Assembly (NCBI GenBank): GCA_003971905.1
Contig: RSEE01000004.1
Coordinates: 1,116,001-1,180,000, forward strand
Direction of reading: 5' to 3'
DNA length: 64,000 nt
DNA from: Moniliella sp. 'wahieum'
Taxonomy: Eukaryota > Basidiomycota > Moniliellomycetes > Moniliellales > Moniliellaceae
In this document: piece by piece, positions 10,927 through 21,021 of the stretch
Position numbering within the stretch: position 1 is the first letter of the stretch
Layout of the letters: each line of letters opens with the position of its first letter
Translations under genes and position numbers: made by a program
Notes under the pieces: model-generated
What the model was told of the DNA's origin: nothing
The model's input: only the letters and a program-made list of their open reading frames with translations
Database searches by the model: none

Positions 10927-11956
10927 GATAATGATGGGCGTCGAAACGAGAAGAGGAATGGGTTGAATAGGGTGTTGATGGCGGAAGGAGGGGAAGAAGG
11001 AGATGTTGATAGTGGGGTGCGCTTCGGCAGCAAGCGACATATATATATGCCGTGATGATACGGATCGGCTGGGAGACCATCCCACCGTCCGAGAGTCACC
11101 GTAGTAACCCCCTTTACGCTATCATCCATTATTTCTGACGGCCTGGCTGTGTGTTATATACATGTTATAGGACAGAGGTGTCGCAACGGGACGGGAGAAT
11201 ATGGAGATGCCGTGCACAACGCCAGAACGTATAGCATATCGCACCCTACACAGACCCTGGCTCCGGCCCAGGGACCATCAACAGTTGCCACGCATGCGTG
11301 TGTAGTATATTGCGGGGAAAGCATGCACACTGACAACAGGGAGCAAGGCACACACACTGTGATCGATGATTGGTTTTGGCGGGGGTTGTCGGCGCGCGTC
11401 CTCCACACAAATACTGTTTAGTAGCCTCGGGCCCTGAGGGAGATCCGAGGGCTTGAGGCCCTGATACCTAACGCTTATAGGCCTGGGCGCCTGAGCGGCC
11501 TGAGCGCCTGAGCAACCTGAACCCCAGAAGGCTCAGCTGGCCAGGAAAGGGACTTCGTGCATCGCCAGAAGGGACTCCGGGGGTGCCGAAAAGTGTGAGA
11601 GTATAACATAAAAAATCACCGATAACGCGCTCCCGTTTTACATTTTGCTCCTGCTGAGGCTGACGCGCTGACACGTCGCGGTGACACACACCAGTCAACG
11701 TCTAGTTGCATTTCCTCATACCGCTCTTGTTGCAATATGCCGCCAAATCGGTTGGCAATGCCGGCATAAATCTGTGGCTGCAAACCGTTTTTTTCCTCCG
11801 ACGTGATATTATTAGTGCTGTAATTTAACATATAAGCCTACCTACCCTGTGGCAAGCGCCCGGTTCTGGGTCTAACAAGTTAAAAGGGGCGGGGTCATGC
11901 TATTAGGTCAGAACTTGGGAACGACCTCTCTGTTTTATAAGGAGTTGGCTACCAAG
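10927..11956. other. Intergenic DNA upstream of HMG-box gene
   Basis: Apart from the TATA element, no gene is recognised. A run of CCTGAGCGG/CCTGAGCGC-type units occurs near 11470-11525 and resembles the units near 7920-7965 on the other side of the HMG-box gene. Confidence 0.4.
11038..11046 (-). promoter_or_regulatory. TATA element upstream of HMG-box gene
   Basis: An alternating TATATATA lies about 110 bp upstream of the ATG at 10926 on the minus strand. It also overlaps an alternative in-frame ATG at 11040, which argues for the downstream start. Confidence 0.45.
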
Positions 11957-12190
11957 TCTCAGTGGAAATGGTTCCTCGCTCGGATGTCAACCACGTTCAT
12001 CCGTGTCCATACGCGCTTCCTAGGGTACGGGACCGGATGGCGAGAGCCGGAGGGTCCTGATATCCTGGCGATACCCCTGGTTCCTTGACTTAGTGGCGCT
12101 TCCAAGTAACCCCCGCAAGATGACGGTTCGGTTTAGACGTAGCGTTCCCCCTGTCCCAGCCTTAAGCTCTGTCAATGAAATGGACGCGGA
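11957..12190 (+). repeat. Dispersed repeat family, copy B
   Basis: Plus-strand counterpart of the block at 7131-7378. Shared stretches include GGAAATGGTTCCTCGCTC near the left end, AACCACGTTCATCCGT, GGGTCCTGATATCCTGGCG, CGGTTTAGACGTAGCGTT and CCAGCCTTAAGCTCTGTCAA. Copies A and B are inverted with respect to each other and flank the HMG-box gene at about 4.6-kb spacing. Confidence 0.75.
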
Positions 12191-12632
12191 GTAGACGATG
12201 TAACGGGTGGACGAGCCGGGAAAGTGGTCATGTGGTCAATGGAACGGTGGGCCAGGGGAAAATAGGGCTCTGGACCGTCGGCATGAGCAGAGGACGGCTG
12301 GGGCGAAGCCTCAGCAGACCAGGCTGTATGGCCCCGGCGTTCCCCTCGTTTAGTATACCCCGGCAAAGAGGCTCGCCCGGGTCCGAGGCTACGTAAAGGC
12401 ATCATAGTGTGCCCGTGGGATACCAATGAAATTTGATGAGAGTTTGAATCCACGGTATACTTTCGGCAGCCGATGAGAGAAGTGCCCTGAGTTGGGGTGC
12501 AGATAGTGCACGGACGAAAAAAAAATAACTGTCGAAATGATCGATCTACCTGGCAGATGGTCGAGGATTTGCGTCTGCGGGGGCGACAGTGTGGTGCAAT
12601 ACTGGTGCAACATATGGGGGAGGGAAACCGTG

Positions 12633-12709
12633 GTTGAAACGTTGAACGTCAACTGACCAATGACCAGTGACCGCTGACCGCTGACCGCTGACCGGTGACC
12701 GTTGAACCT
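12633..12709 (+). repeat. Heptanucleotide array, TGACCNN type
   Basis: Eight consecutive 7-bp units lie in perfect register from 12654: TGACCAA, TGACCAG, TGACCGC three times, TGACCGG, TGACCGT, TGAACCT. Two TTGAACG-like units precede them (12633-12650). The constant part is TGA and the variable part a tetramer, the same grammar as in the other arrays of the window. Confidence 0.9.
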
Positions 12710-13001
12710 GTGCGTGCGAGCAGGACATGGGCGGACAAATTGCAGCCCCTAGCACGCGTCCATGGCACCCAGGTACAAAGCAGCAGCGCTGAAGCGCTGA
12801 AGCGCACTGAAGGAATGTAGCCCAAGAACCGCATGGGTTGAATCTCAGAAGGACTGCTGTTTCGCCGATTCCGTCCAGGAACGGCGTCCCTGTTACGCGA
12901 GTTGCCGAACTGTCTCTCCGCCCTGTGGCTCTGCCTTACAAATGGGACAGCCCTCTCGTTCAGCATAGGCGTCACGCGTCAGCGCCACTGAGGCCCTTGA
13001 A

Positions 13002-13140
13002 TGAAGCTTGAAGCTTCAACTTGAAGCTTGAAGCTTGAAGGATGATCGATGATGCATGATGTTGATGATGCAGATGCATGATGCATGATGCATGATGCAT
13101 GACATGTGACATGTGACACGTGACGCGTGGACGTCACACG
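13002..13140 (+). repeat. Composite heptanucleotide array with changing unit
   Basis: A 7-bp array in which the unit changes step by step. From 13022 the units are TGAAGCT (twice, after an imperfect lead-in), TGAAGGA, TGATCGA and TGATGCA. After a short irregular patch come TGATGCA three times (13079-13099), TGACATG twice, TGACACG and TGACGCG (13121-13127). Most tetramers after TGA are self-complementary. The array ends with the inverse form (GTCACACGTGTCA), giving a palindromic tail. It lies about 500 bp upstream of the symporter gene. Confidence 0.92.
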
Positions 13141-13659
13141 TGTCAAACCTTGGATCTTGGGCCAGAGTCTCACGCTCACTGAGCTCAGGCTCAGTACTCA
13201 GTGCTGGTACTGATTGAGCGAGCACTGAGGCGCTGAGCTCCATTATCGGTTAATGATTGCCTGCATTAATCAAGTTTACGTTTATATTAATCGGTTTAAA
13301 TTTAAATTCATTTAAATTTAAAATTTAATCCTACTCGATATCCACACGAATTTCCCGCACAGTGCCCCTCCGCTGGACTGACGGCGTGTGGCCTGTGGCA
13401 TGTGCCCCCTGTTCCTGTTTGCGGCGGGCTGAACGTTGAATCGAAGCCGCATGGCGCCTGCCTCCATCCCAGGCATTGGGCCGAGATGCTGAGAGAAACA
13501 GCGTACAAAATTCACCGCCACCGTTATCCCTTCCTTTTCTCCACCGCCTACGCCTTTGCCTCTCCCCATCGCCTCCTTCGCCCACTCTTCTTCCTGCCTC
13601 CCAGCAACCGCCAACCGCCAACCACCCCCCTCACGACTGCGTGCACGCGCTTCGCCTTC

Positions 13660-16471
13660 ATGACGCAGCACCTCACCACATCCCAGGGCAATGCCCTGGT
13701 CTACTCCACTCTGGTCGGCTTCATGTTTGTTGGCCTCTTTGCCGGCTGGCATGTGAGCCGTAAAGACTACATCTCAGGCGTCCGCACCCAAAGCAGTATG
13801 TTCTCTCCCCTTACTTCCTGACGTTGTGTACGGTGTGGATATTGACATTTTTCTTTTCTCATCCCCTTTCAGTTATCCCACTCACATTGAATTGGATCGC
13901 ATCAAGTTAGTTTTCTCACATACCAGACCCGATGTTTTTGAGCACCAGGAACAGTCTGCGCCTTGTACGGACAAGGCATCCTCGTTTATCGGCAGTCATG
14001 GATCAAGGTATGCAACACGATTTTCATCCCGTTTTTTTTTGGCCTGAAGGGGAAAGTGCCTCGGCACGTAACCCTCGCTCGACACGCACACTAGGTAAGA
14101 GATGGGGCGGCCGCCGGCCAGGCTGGGTTTTCCTCCTGGCAGGGTTCTGCGGCTGCTCTGTCGCTGCACTCGTGCAGTTCACTGTATCTTGCCCTCTCCC
14201 TCTCCTATCTTCCTTCTCTCCTTTCTTGGACCCGAAGGTCCAGTTTGGCTTGGCTCATTGAGCCAAGTAAGTTATTGCTAATTAAGTTTGCAGCTACACT
14301 TCCCGACTTCGCCGTTGGGCTGAAAGCGGTCCCTTTGGATCTAGTCAAGGTGGACGGACGATGGGACGGAGCAGGCCAAGAACGGTGGACTCAGAGATGG
14401 GGGCTGGCCTCAGTAACCCCCTCTTTGGTGTCGTACACAGCCAGTTACGGGTGTCCTTCAGTTTAATGTCTGCCTGCATTTGTTCCTTCGGCGCAAAGCA
14501 AGTGACAAGGCTGTTGGGCTGAGATTATACCGTCATCGCTTTGGTCACTCAGGCCTGAGAGGTGATTCTCTTGCAGTGTCTGTGGGGCTTTTGCGATTGT
14601 ACCTGATCAAGTTCATGCTTGCGAAGGGATGCTGCGTTTGTGCACTTGGCAAAGGAGATGGTGTGGCCATTGGGGTACTTTGGGACACACCCTCTGCCAT
14701 CACTGGATTCCAGTTGGCCTGTTACCTCCCCTTGGTTCTCCTTCTCACCATCCTTCCCCCGTTCCCACTCTTGTTGTGACTTTGGGTTGGAGTTGGGATT
14801 TAACCCATCCCCTCCATCCCATTTGTCTTAACAGAGCTACTTGTGGGTTCCACGTGAACTGCATGGCTGACTTCCCTTGCCTGTTTTTCTGCAGATATGT
14901 CTTCGTCGCTTCTCTTTGGGTATCCCAACTCGCCGTCATCCCAGGCGCCGGGATCTTGGGGCTTGCGCGTACTCATTTGGCACAATTTTGCCTCTTTGGT
15001 TCTTCCTCTGGCTTGGACCTCAGATCCGAAAGTTGGCCCCTGAAGGCTTCGTCCTGAGCTCCTTCTTCCACAAGCGTATGGGTGGTTCTGGGCTGTCTAT
15101 CTGCTCTTTGCGTACGTTCTCTTCTCTCATTAAGAGGTGCAGTGTAAGGTATTGACACTCTTTACTCAGTTCGTCGGATTCATTTTCACGTTCATGCTGG
15201 TAGAGCTCAACACCTACGGGAGTGTTGTGAAACTCTTGGCGGTGTGGATCCCACCATCGGCTCTTGTGGTGGCTATCACGACCACCATCTATACGGCTTA
15301 CGGCGGGTTCCGTGCTTCGCTTTGGACGGACAATGTCAATGCTGTGGTGATCGTCATTCTCATGGTTATGACCGGTGCTGCTATTGGTACCAAACTTGAC
15401 ATCAGTCATGAGCGTATAATCGAATCGGGGTTGACCAAACCGCAATGGCTCGGCGCTAGCTTGTGGTGGGTCTTGCCCGCGGCGCTGGTCTTCAGTCAAA
15501 TGATCAATCAGGGCTTTTGGCAACGTGCCTTTGCCAGTAAGGATGACCGTACCCTCTTTTGGTCTGTGCTCCTGGCCAGCCCCATCTTGTTCGCCATCTG
15601 CTTCTTGGTGGGTATGACCGGCCCCCTGCCCAATGGGCAGGTCTGTTTAATGGACCCACCGATTCGATGATGGAGAGGACACCTTCTTTTACATTTTGGC
15701 TACCTTGCCAGCTGGGTGCAGGGCACCGTTTTGGTTCTTTGTGGTGCCCTGTCATCAAGTGCATACGATACATTCCAATCGGCTCAGATTTCAACCATCT
15801 ATGGCGACTTGTTTATGGGCAAGGTCAACATTTGGATTTGCCGGTTTATCCTTCCTCATCAATGTCCCCTCGGTTGTCTTGGCTGTCAAAACATCGACAT
15901 TCTTGAAGTATTTTCAGTGGCCGATCTGGGGGCCGCTTGCGTGCTTCCCGGTCCTCTGCTTGGTTTGATTCCAGCGCTTTGGTTCCTCAATGGGTTCGAT
16001 GTTTTTATTGGCGCTTGTGGCGGGTTCTTTACTGTCTTCCTCTTTGGCTTGGTCTTTTACAAGGGCGACGTGAAGGAGGCGGGTGATTTGATCGGCCTTC
16101 CCGACGGTCTTTACGTGGAGAACTACTCGGTCTTTGGTGCCTTCTTTGCTGCGCCTATTGGCTCGGTCCTTTGGACCTTTGCTGCGTTTTTGTTCCGTGC
16201 GGCAGGTATGTGGGTTGTCTGCCGTTACACCGGATGGGAGTACGATGTGTTTGACAAGGAGAAGCGCGCCCTTCGTCCCCATGAGTGGACCAACGACGAT
16301 GCTCGTCCGGTTGATCTGCAAAAGGAGGACGTTGAAGGTCAGCCGGACGTCATCCTCCCCTCATTCTCCCCGGACACCAAGCCTGACGATGCCATTGAGC
16401 CCGCTGGGTCTGATTCGAAACATCCCGGCATGGACGAAGAAGCAAGTCAGACATTGTCAAGGACGGCCTGA
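13660..16471 (+). CDS. Solute:sodium symporter (SSF family), urea/proline permease-like
   Basis: A polytopic plasma-membrane transporter of the sodium:solute symporter fold. The ATG at 13660 opens MTQHLTTSQGNALVYSTLVG with a first membrane segment, followed by a 77-nt intron (13796-13872). After it IPLTLNWIAS matches the family's conserved second segment. Further landmarks are AYSFGTILPLWFFLWLGPQI with RKLAPEGFVL (around 14950-15060), FVGFIFTFMLVELNTYGSVV, and YTAYGGFRASLWTDNVNAV, the signature of this family. Next are QGFWQRAFASKDDR and AYDTFQSAQISTIYGDLF. The C-terminal cytosolic tail is acidic and ends TLSRTA at 16471. A second intron is 15112-15169. The stretch 13930-14880 is poorly resolved and may hold more introns. 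Single-base frame changes are frequent. The substrate is uncertain; fungal relatives include urea and polyamine carriers. Confidence 0.8.
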
Positions 16472-17523
16472 TTGCTGGCCCTCCCGAGCTATCCCGAACC
16501 TGATTCCCCCCCTTCGGTGTTTCATCTTACGCCCTTCCTTGAAACCCCCCCTATTCTCCTGTCCCATCCGTACTTCTCCCTGGCCTTGACTGAATCACAG
16601 ACTACTACCCCTGCCCTCTTAGATCTTATGTCGCAACGTGGTTATGAGCTGTAGGATTGCGGAGGCGATGTAGTTATATGTATGTGGACGACGTATGATG
16701 GAGAAGCAACGATAGTAGGATGAAGCTGATGAAGGGAGCCAGGCAGGCGCGCTACCTTAGGTGTGGGAACGGATGCCGGGCACCAGAGGGTCCTGATCTC
16801 CTGGTGGTTCCCTGGTTCCTTAAGCGGGGTTGGCGCTATCAAGCAGCACACCCAAGATGAATGGGTCGGGTTAGGCGCAGCGTTTCTTCTCCCCCAGCCT
16901 TAAGCTCTGTGAATGATATCGATGAATAGACAGATTAGTACAAAATAATGGCACGAAGACATGAAAACGAGGTGTCCAACTAGGACAAAAGTGACTCGCT
17001 AATAGCTTCACCCTAGTACTCAAAAGCTTCAAGCTTCTTCAAGCTTCAAGCTTTTTGCCGCAGCTCCGTCCCCGCACGGAAAGCCAATATAGCTTTTCAT
17101 CCCGCCGCCGTGCAACTCATGCGCGGGGGCGGCCTGGAGTGGCACGGCGCCAGTGGCCCGCCCTCCCTCGGGCCTGCTCACGCTCGCATGGGCCAGCGCT
17201 GGCGCTGCTGCCCCTGCTGACCCGCTCAACCCCCAGCACAGCGTCAGTGTCCTCCGCCTCGCCTCTTTAGGAGCGCATATACGCGCACAGCCGATACGAG
17301 GCCTGGCTTGCCACCGACCGCTGCTGGACCGATGCCTGTCTCTGCTTTCCACCACCACCTCCACGCAGGCCCGCTTCCGCACTCAGTGCGTATTGCCCAA
17401 GCCCGTCCGGCTCTTGTCCGTGCTGCGACTGACCTTCTGTGCACTTCCGTTATCCTTTTCTACCTCTGCTCCTCTCATACACCATAGGAAAGAGCACCCT
17501 CGTAACCCATCCATTTGTTCACT
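16472..17523. other. Intergenic DNA and 5' leader of eIF4A
   Basis: Holds copy C of the dispersed repeat, a TTCAAGCTTCAAGCTT heptad patch at about 17027-17055, then a C-rich promoter-like stretch to the eIF4A start. A pyrimidine tract and a possible 3' splice site (ACCATAG near 17482-17488) suggest a 5' leader intron, but I cannot place its donor. Confidence 0.4.
16744..16925 (+). repeat. Dispersed repeat family, copy C
   Basis: Third copy, same orientation as copy B. It shares CAGAGGGTCCTGATCTCCTGG, CCCTGGTTCCTTAAGCGGGG, GGTCGGGTTAGGCGCAGCG and CAGCCTTAAGCTCTGTGAA-like blocks with copies A and B, and is diverged by substitutions and small indels. It stands alone between the symporter and eIF4A. 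Confidence 0.75.
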
Positions 17524-18727
17524 ATGTCGGGATTGATCCCGTTGCTTCTGGCGGTAGCACCGATCCTATGGCTGAGCCTTCGATTGAGTCCAACTGGAAC
17601 CTGGTTGTCGATAACTTCGACACCATGGAGCTCAAGACGGAACTCTTGCACGGCGTATACGCTTACGGGTTTGAGAAGCCCTCGTCCATTCAGGCGCGTG
17701 CGATCGTTCCCATTATCAAGGGAAACGACGTGATTGCCCAGGCCCAGTCGGGCACCGGCAAGACAGCTACGTTCTCTATCGCCATTCTCCAGCGCATTAA
17801 CGAGACTGTCAACAAGACCCAAGCTCTTGTTCTGGCACCAACTCGTGAGTTGGCTTTGCAAATCCAGAAGGTCATCCTTTCTCTGGTCGAATACCTCAAA
17901 ATCAACTGCCACGCCTGCGTCGGCGGCACTCGCATCTCGGAAGATATTGCTCGCCTTCAAGAGGGACCCCACATTGTTGTTGGTACCCCTGGTCGTGTGT
18001 TTGACATGATTGACCGTGGTCACTTTGTCACTAGCAATCTCAAGATGTTCTGCCTTGACGAAGCCGATGAGATGCTCTCTAAGGGGTTCAAAGAACAGAT
18101 GTATGAGATTTTCCAACGCCTACCCCAGGACACTCAAGTTGTTCTCCTCTCCGCTACCATGCCCACCGATGTGCTGGAGGTGACCAAGAAGTTTATGCGT
18201 AACCCTGTGCGCATTTTAGTCAAGCGTGACGAGCTGACCCTTGAGGGTATTCGTCAGTTCTTCGTCTCCATCGGAAAAGAAGACTGGAAGCTGGCCACGC
18301 TATGCGACTTGTACGAGACACTCACTATCACCCAGGCCGTCATATTCTGCAACACGCGCCGCAAGGTCGATTGGCTCACTGATCAACTTACGAAACAGGA
18401 ATTCACCGTCTCGGCCATGCACGGTGACATGGAGCAATCGCAGCGTGACGTAATTATGCAAGAGTTCCGTTCGGCTCCTCTCGTATTCTCATCACGACAG
18501 ACCTGCTTGCCCGTGGCATTGATGTTCAACAGGTGTCACTAGTGATTAACTATGACCTTCCTACCAACCGCGAGAACTATATTCACCGCATTGGCCGTGG
18601 CGGTCGCTTTGGCCGTAAGGGCGTCGCCATCAACTTTGTCACTGAGGATGATATCTCCATGATGCGCGAGATCGAGAAATTCTACTCGACTCAAATTGAG
18701 GAGATGCCGATGGACATTGCTGACTGA
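17524..18727 (+). CDS. TIF1: Translation initiation factor eIF4A, DEAD-box RNA helicase
   Basis: ATP-dependent RNA helicase of the eIF4F cap-binding complex; it unwinds 5' leaders. All DEAD-box motifs are visible in order: Q motif GFEKPSSIQ, motif I AQSGTGKT, Ia APTRELA, Ib GG and TPGR, motif II DEAD (CLDEADEML), motif [28 protein letters not shown] and [12 protein letters not shown]. The protein ends with the usual MPMDIAD at 18727. Length of about 400 residues is normal and the body is one exon. The ATG at 17524 is the true start if one G is missing in the GGG just after it (MSG then IDPVASGG). A second missing G lies in EFRSG near 18470. Both sit in short G runs. The identity is certain. 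Confidence 0.96.
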
Positions 18728-19228
18728 TTTAAGGTCGTGCAACTTGGGATATCCATCATCTCCATTTTCCCCTTCCCCATTCGCCCCAACAGCTCAAGAT
18801 GACTTGACGATTTCCTGACCCTGTTCCGCATTGTTCACTATGATTCCCCCGTATGCCTGAAAACAACAATAAGGGGGAATACATCAAACGTTGACCTGAC
18901 ACGGGGCCAACAAACGCATTCATGCATATGTGTGATACGATGTGCCTCCCCTATTCTCATACCTCTCTAGGTTACCCTGCGCGTTATCGCACGTCCTCAT
19001 TCATCCCCCAGACCAACCAATATGAAATCCTATTGATAGGCATATAGTACTGTGTGAACCTGATGAAAGTGATCCGCCTCACCGCCTCACTCCTTGACCA
19101 CCCTGCATCTGCTGAGCGCACGATCTTTCCTCCTGGAGATGAATTGGGAAGACAGGAGCTCGCTTCCTCAGGTCGCCTTAAACCCTGCTTCTTGTGCAGG
19201 GTAATTTTACTTTGTTCAACAGATAAGA
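18728..19228. other. 3' region of eIF4A and upstream of tRNA-Val
   Basis: No gene is seen. It probably holds the eIF4A 3' untranslated region and the extragenic 5' flank of the tRNA. Confidence 0.4.
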
Positions 19229-19328
19229 GGTCGGATGGTCTAGCTGGTCATGACGTACGCTTCACATCCTGGAGCAACAGGTCTCGTTGAGACGCGTAAG
19301 GTCCCCGGTTCGATCCCGGGTTCGATCA
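19229..19328 (+). tRNA. tRNA-Val (anticodon CAC) with 26-nt intron
   Basis: A full cloverleaf folds by eye. The acceptor is GGTCGGA/TTCGATC (two G-U pairs) with discriminator A at 19328. The D stem is GTC/GAC with loop TAGCTGGTCAT, the anticodon stem TACGC/GCGTA, and the T arm CCCGG-TTCGATC-CCGGG. The variable region is AGGTC. The anticodon loop reads TT-CAC-A, then a 26-nt intron (19267-19292) inserted after position 37, then C. Mature length is 74 nt. A and B box promoters are the D and T arm sequences. CAC decodes GUG valine. Confidence 0.92.
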
Positions 19329-19330
19329 TA

Positions 19331-19339
19331 TTTTTTTTT
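19331..19339 (+). terminator. RNA polymerase III T-run terminator
   Basis: Nine consecutive T residues begin two bases after the discriminator of tRNA-Val, the standard Pol III stop signal. Confidence 0.9.
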
Positions 19340-19839
19340 AGCGATTAACCTCACCCAACCAGTACTACTATTAAGAGAGCTGTGTGTGGAGTTCGCTCTT
19401 ACCAGTAGGTGGTACTCCAAATGCAGTGGTAAGGGACCCCCCCGCCCCCCCCGAAAACCATTACCGTGGTCATCGACCTCAACAACCATCATCATTTTGG
19501 CCTCTCAGAGCAAAGAAGGTAGTCTCCCATGAATCCCCTGGGAGAGGGTAAGATGAAAACAGATAAGCCAAGAGAGTATACCATGTGAGTATAGTATACC
19601 GACGTATGGAGAGATGCGAGACTCACATCAAAAAAAGAAAAGAGTAAAATACTTGTGTGATGGTCATCCAGGTCATCGAGGTCATCAGATGCATCAGGCA
19701 GAGGTATCATCCAGCGTGCTTTCAGCGTGACGTTCAAAACAGAGTGGCAGAATGATGCACGGTAAAAATAAAATCGCGCCGATGACGTCTTTGGGGACAA
19801 GAGTAGAAAGAGACGAGAGGGGAATACACATATATACTC
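19340..19839. other. Intergenic DNA
   Basis: No gene recognised. A C-rich run lies at 19437-19452, and GTCATC units repeat near 19662-19690. Confidence 0.35.
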
Positions 19840-21021
19840 TTATGGCGTATCCGGGGTGCCCCACTCAGACTGAGGGATGCTCCCTTGAAGTGCAGACTGG
19901 CCACAGGCAGAGGACCACATGTCCGAAGCATTGTGGCCCACGTTGGGGACAACACAAAACTGATGGTGGAAAGGTCCGGAGGTGATTGCATGGACATTGG
20001 GGGCGATACTCGAGTATTTCGGAAATTGGCTCAAACGGTCCTGACCGCCCACATTGGTAGAGTTTTCGGCACCAGCCACAAGTGCCTTGTAGACCCAATA
20101 GTCGTACCCGCGTTGCGTCGGCTGTGCCCTCCTTGGGCCATAGCTGAGCAGGATTCGTCTCCATTGGGGTATCGAGAGTGGGTGTCCATGTCGCCCACCA
20201 TAGTCAACAGGCGGCGGGAAGAAACATACCGCTTCAACATGGTCTCAGTGCCTTTCCAACGGGATGATGCGTAGCGAATGCTACTGATCCCCTTTACCCC
20301 ATAGTCCCAATCGTTCCAGCCCGAACAGGACGATGGGGAGAAAAAGTCTTTACCAGGGCGGTAGGATGTAAAGTAGGGTAATGTGGGATTGTTAGCTGCC
20401 ACATAGACCACATCGGTGGATGATGAGGTCCAGTCGTCGGCAAGGAGTGCATAGCGGGAGACAAATCCCCCTCCGTCGGAATGCCCGACAAAGTAAACGG
20501 ATTCCAAATGTGGGTACTTGCTGCGGTCCGTAAACTGCTGGCGCAGCCAGTCGAATGTGTCATAGGAAGAACAGATCTCCTGTGCGTTGGAAGCATCTTC
20601 ACCTGACACCCAAGAGATCTCGGAGGACCAAGCAAGGTCGCGGTCTTTGTTGTACCAATTGTTTGACTCCCCGTCATAGTCAGACTGGAGATAGAAGTTG
20701 GGGGCAACGACAACCGTGTGGTGCTGAGATCGACATTGTTGGCCAAATCTGAAAAGGTCTGGTCAAAGTCGCGCAAGCTTCCATGCTGGGCTACCATGGC
20801 GATGCTCGCTCTAGAAGGTGTAGATGCGTTATTGGGGTCAACCCACAAGTGTGAGGTCATGAAAGGGATGCGGAAGGAAGTTCCGCTACACGGGGCGTAG
20901 GTGTGGAAGGTTGCGTGCTTGGGGGGGTTGGGTGTAGCTGCAATACCAGGGACGGGTGCAGTTGTGACCATAGTGGCCACTGACAATATAGCCCTCCAAT
21001 AAGGTAGACGCCAAGGATCAT
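19840..21021 (-). CDS. Secreted alpha/beta hydrolase (PHB-depolymerase/feruloyl-esterase-like)
   Basis: Serine hydrolase, probably an extracellular esterase. The ATG at 21021 gives MILGVYLIG followed (with one frame change) by AILSVATMVTTAPVPGIAA, a good signal peptide. Then come PPKHATFHTYAPC, SHLWVDPNNASTPSRA and IAMVAQHGSLRDFDQTFSDL. LVVAPNFYLQSDYDGESNNW follows. The nucleophile elbow VGHSDGGGF lies near 20475-20500. FSPSSCSGWNDWDYGVKG and MLKRYVSSRRLLTMVGDMD would carry the acidic residue, and VPNVGHNASDMW the catalytic His. The stop is at 19840. Cys residues (APC, SSCSGWN, SACGQ) could form disulfides, as expected outside the cell. Several single-base frame changes occur. Substrate is unknown: polyester, feruloyl and lipid esters are all possible for this fold. 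Confidence 0.75.

Larger units (their letters stand above)
12191..13659. other. Intergenic DNA upstream of symporter, holding two heptad arrays
   Basis: Besides the two arrays, this holds CTGAGC/GCTCAG units at about 13175-13240 and an A/T-rich, Dra I-like stretch of TTTAAATT units near 13295-13330. A long pyrimidine-rich tract from about 13520 to 13650 leads into the symporter start, as is typical of fungal promoters. Confidence 0.5.
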
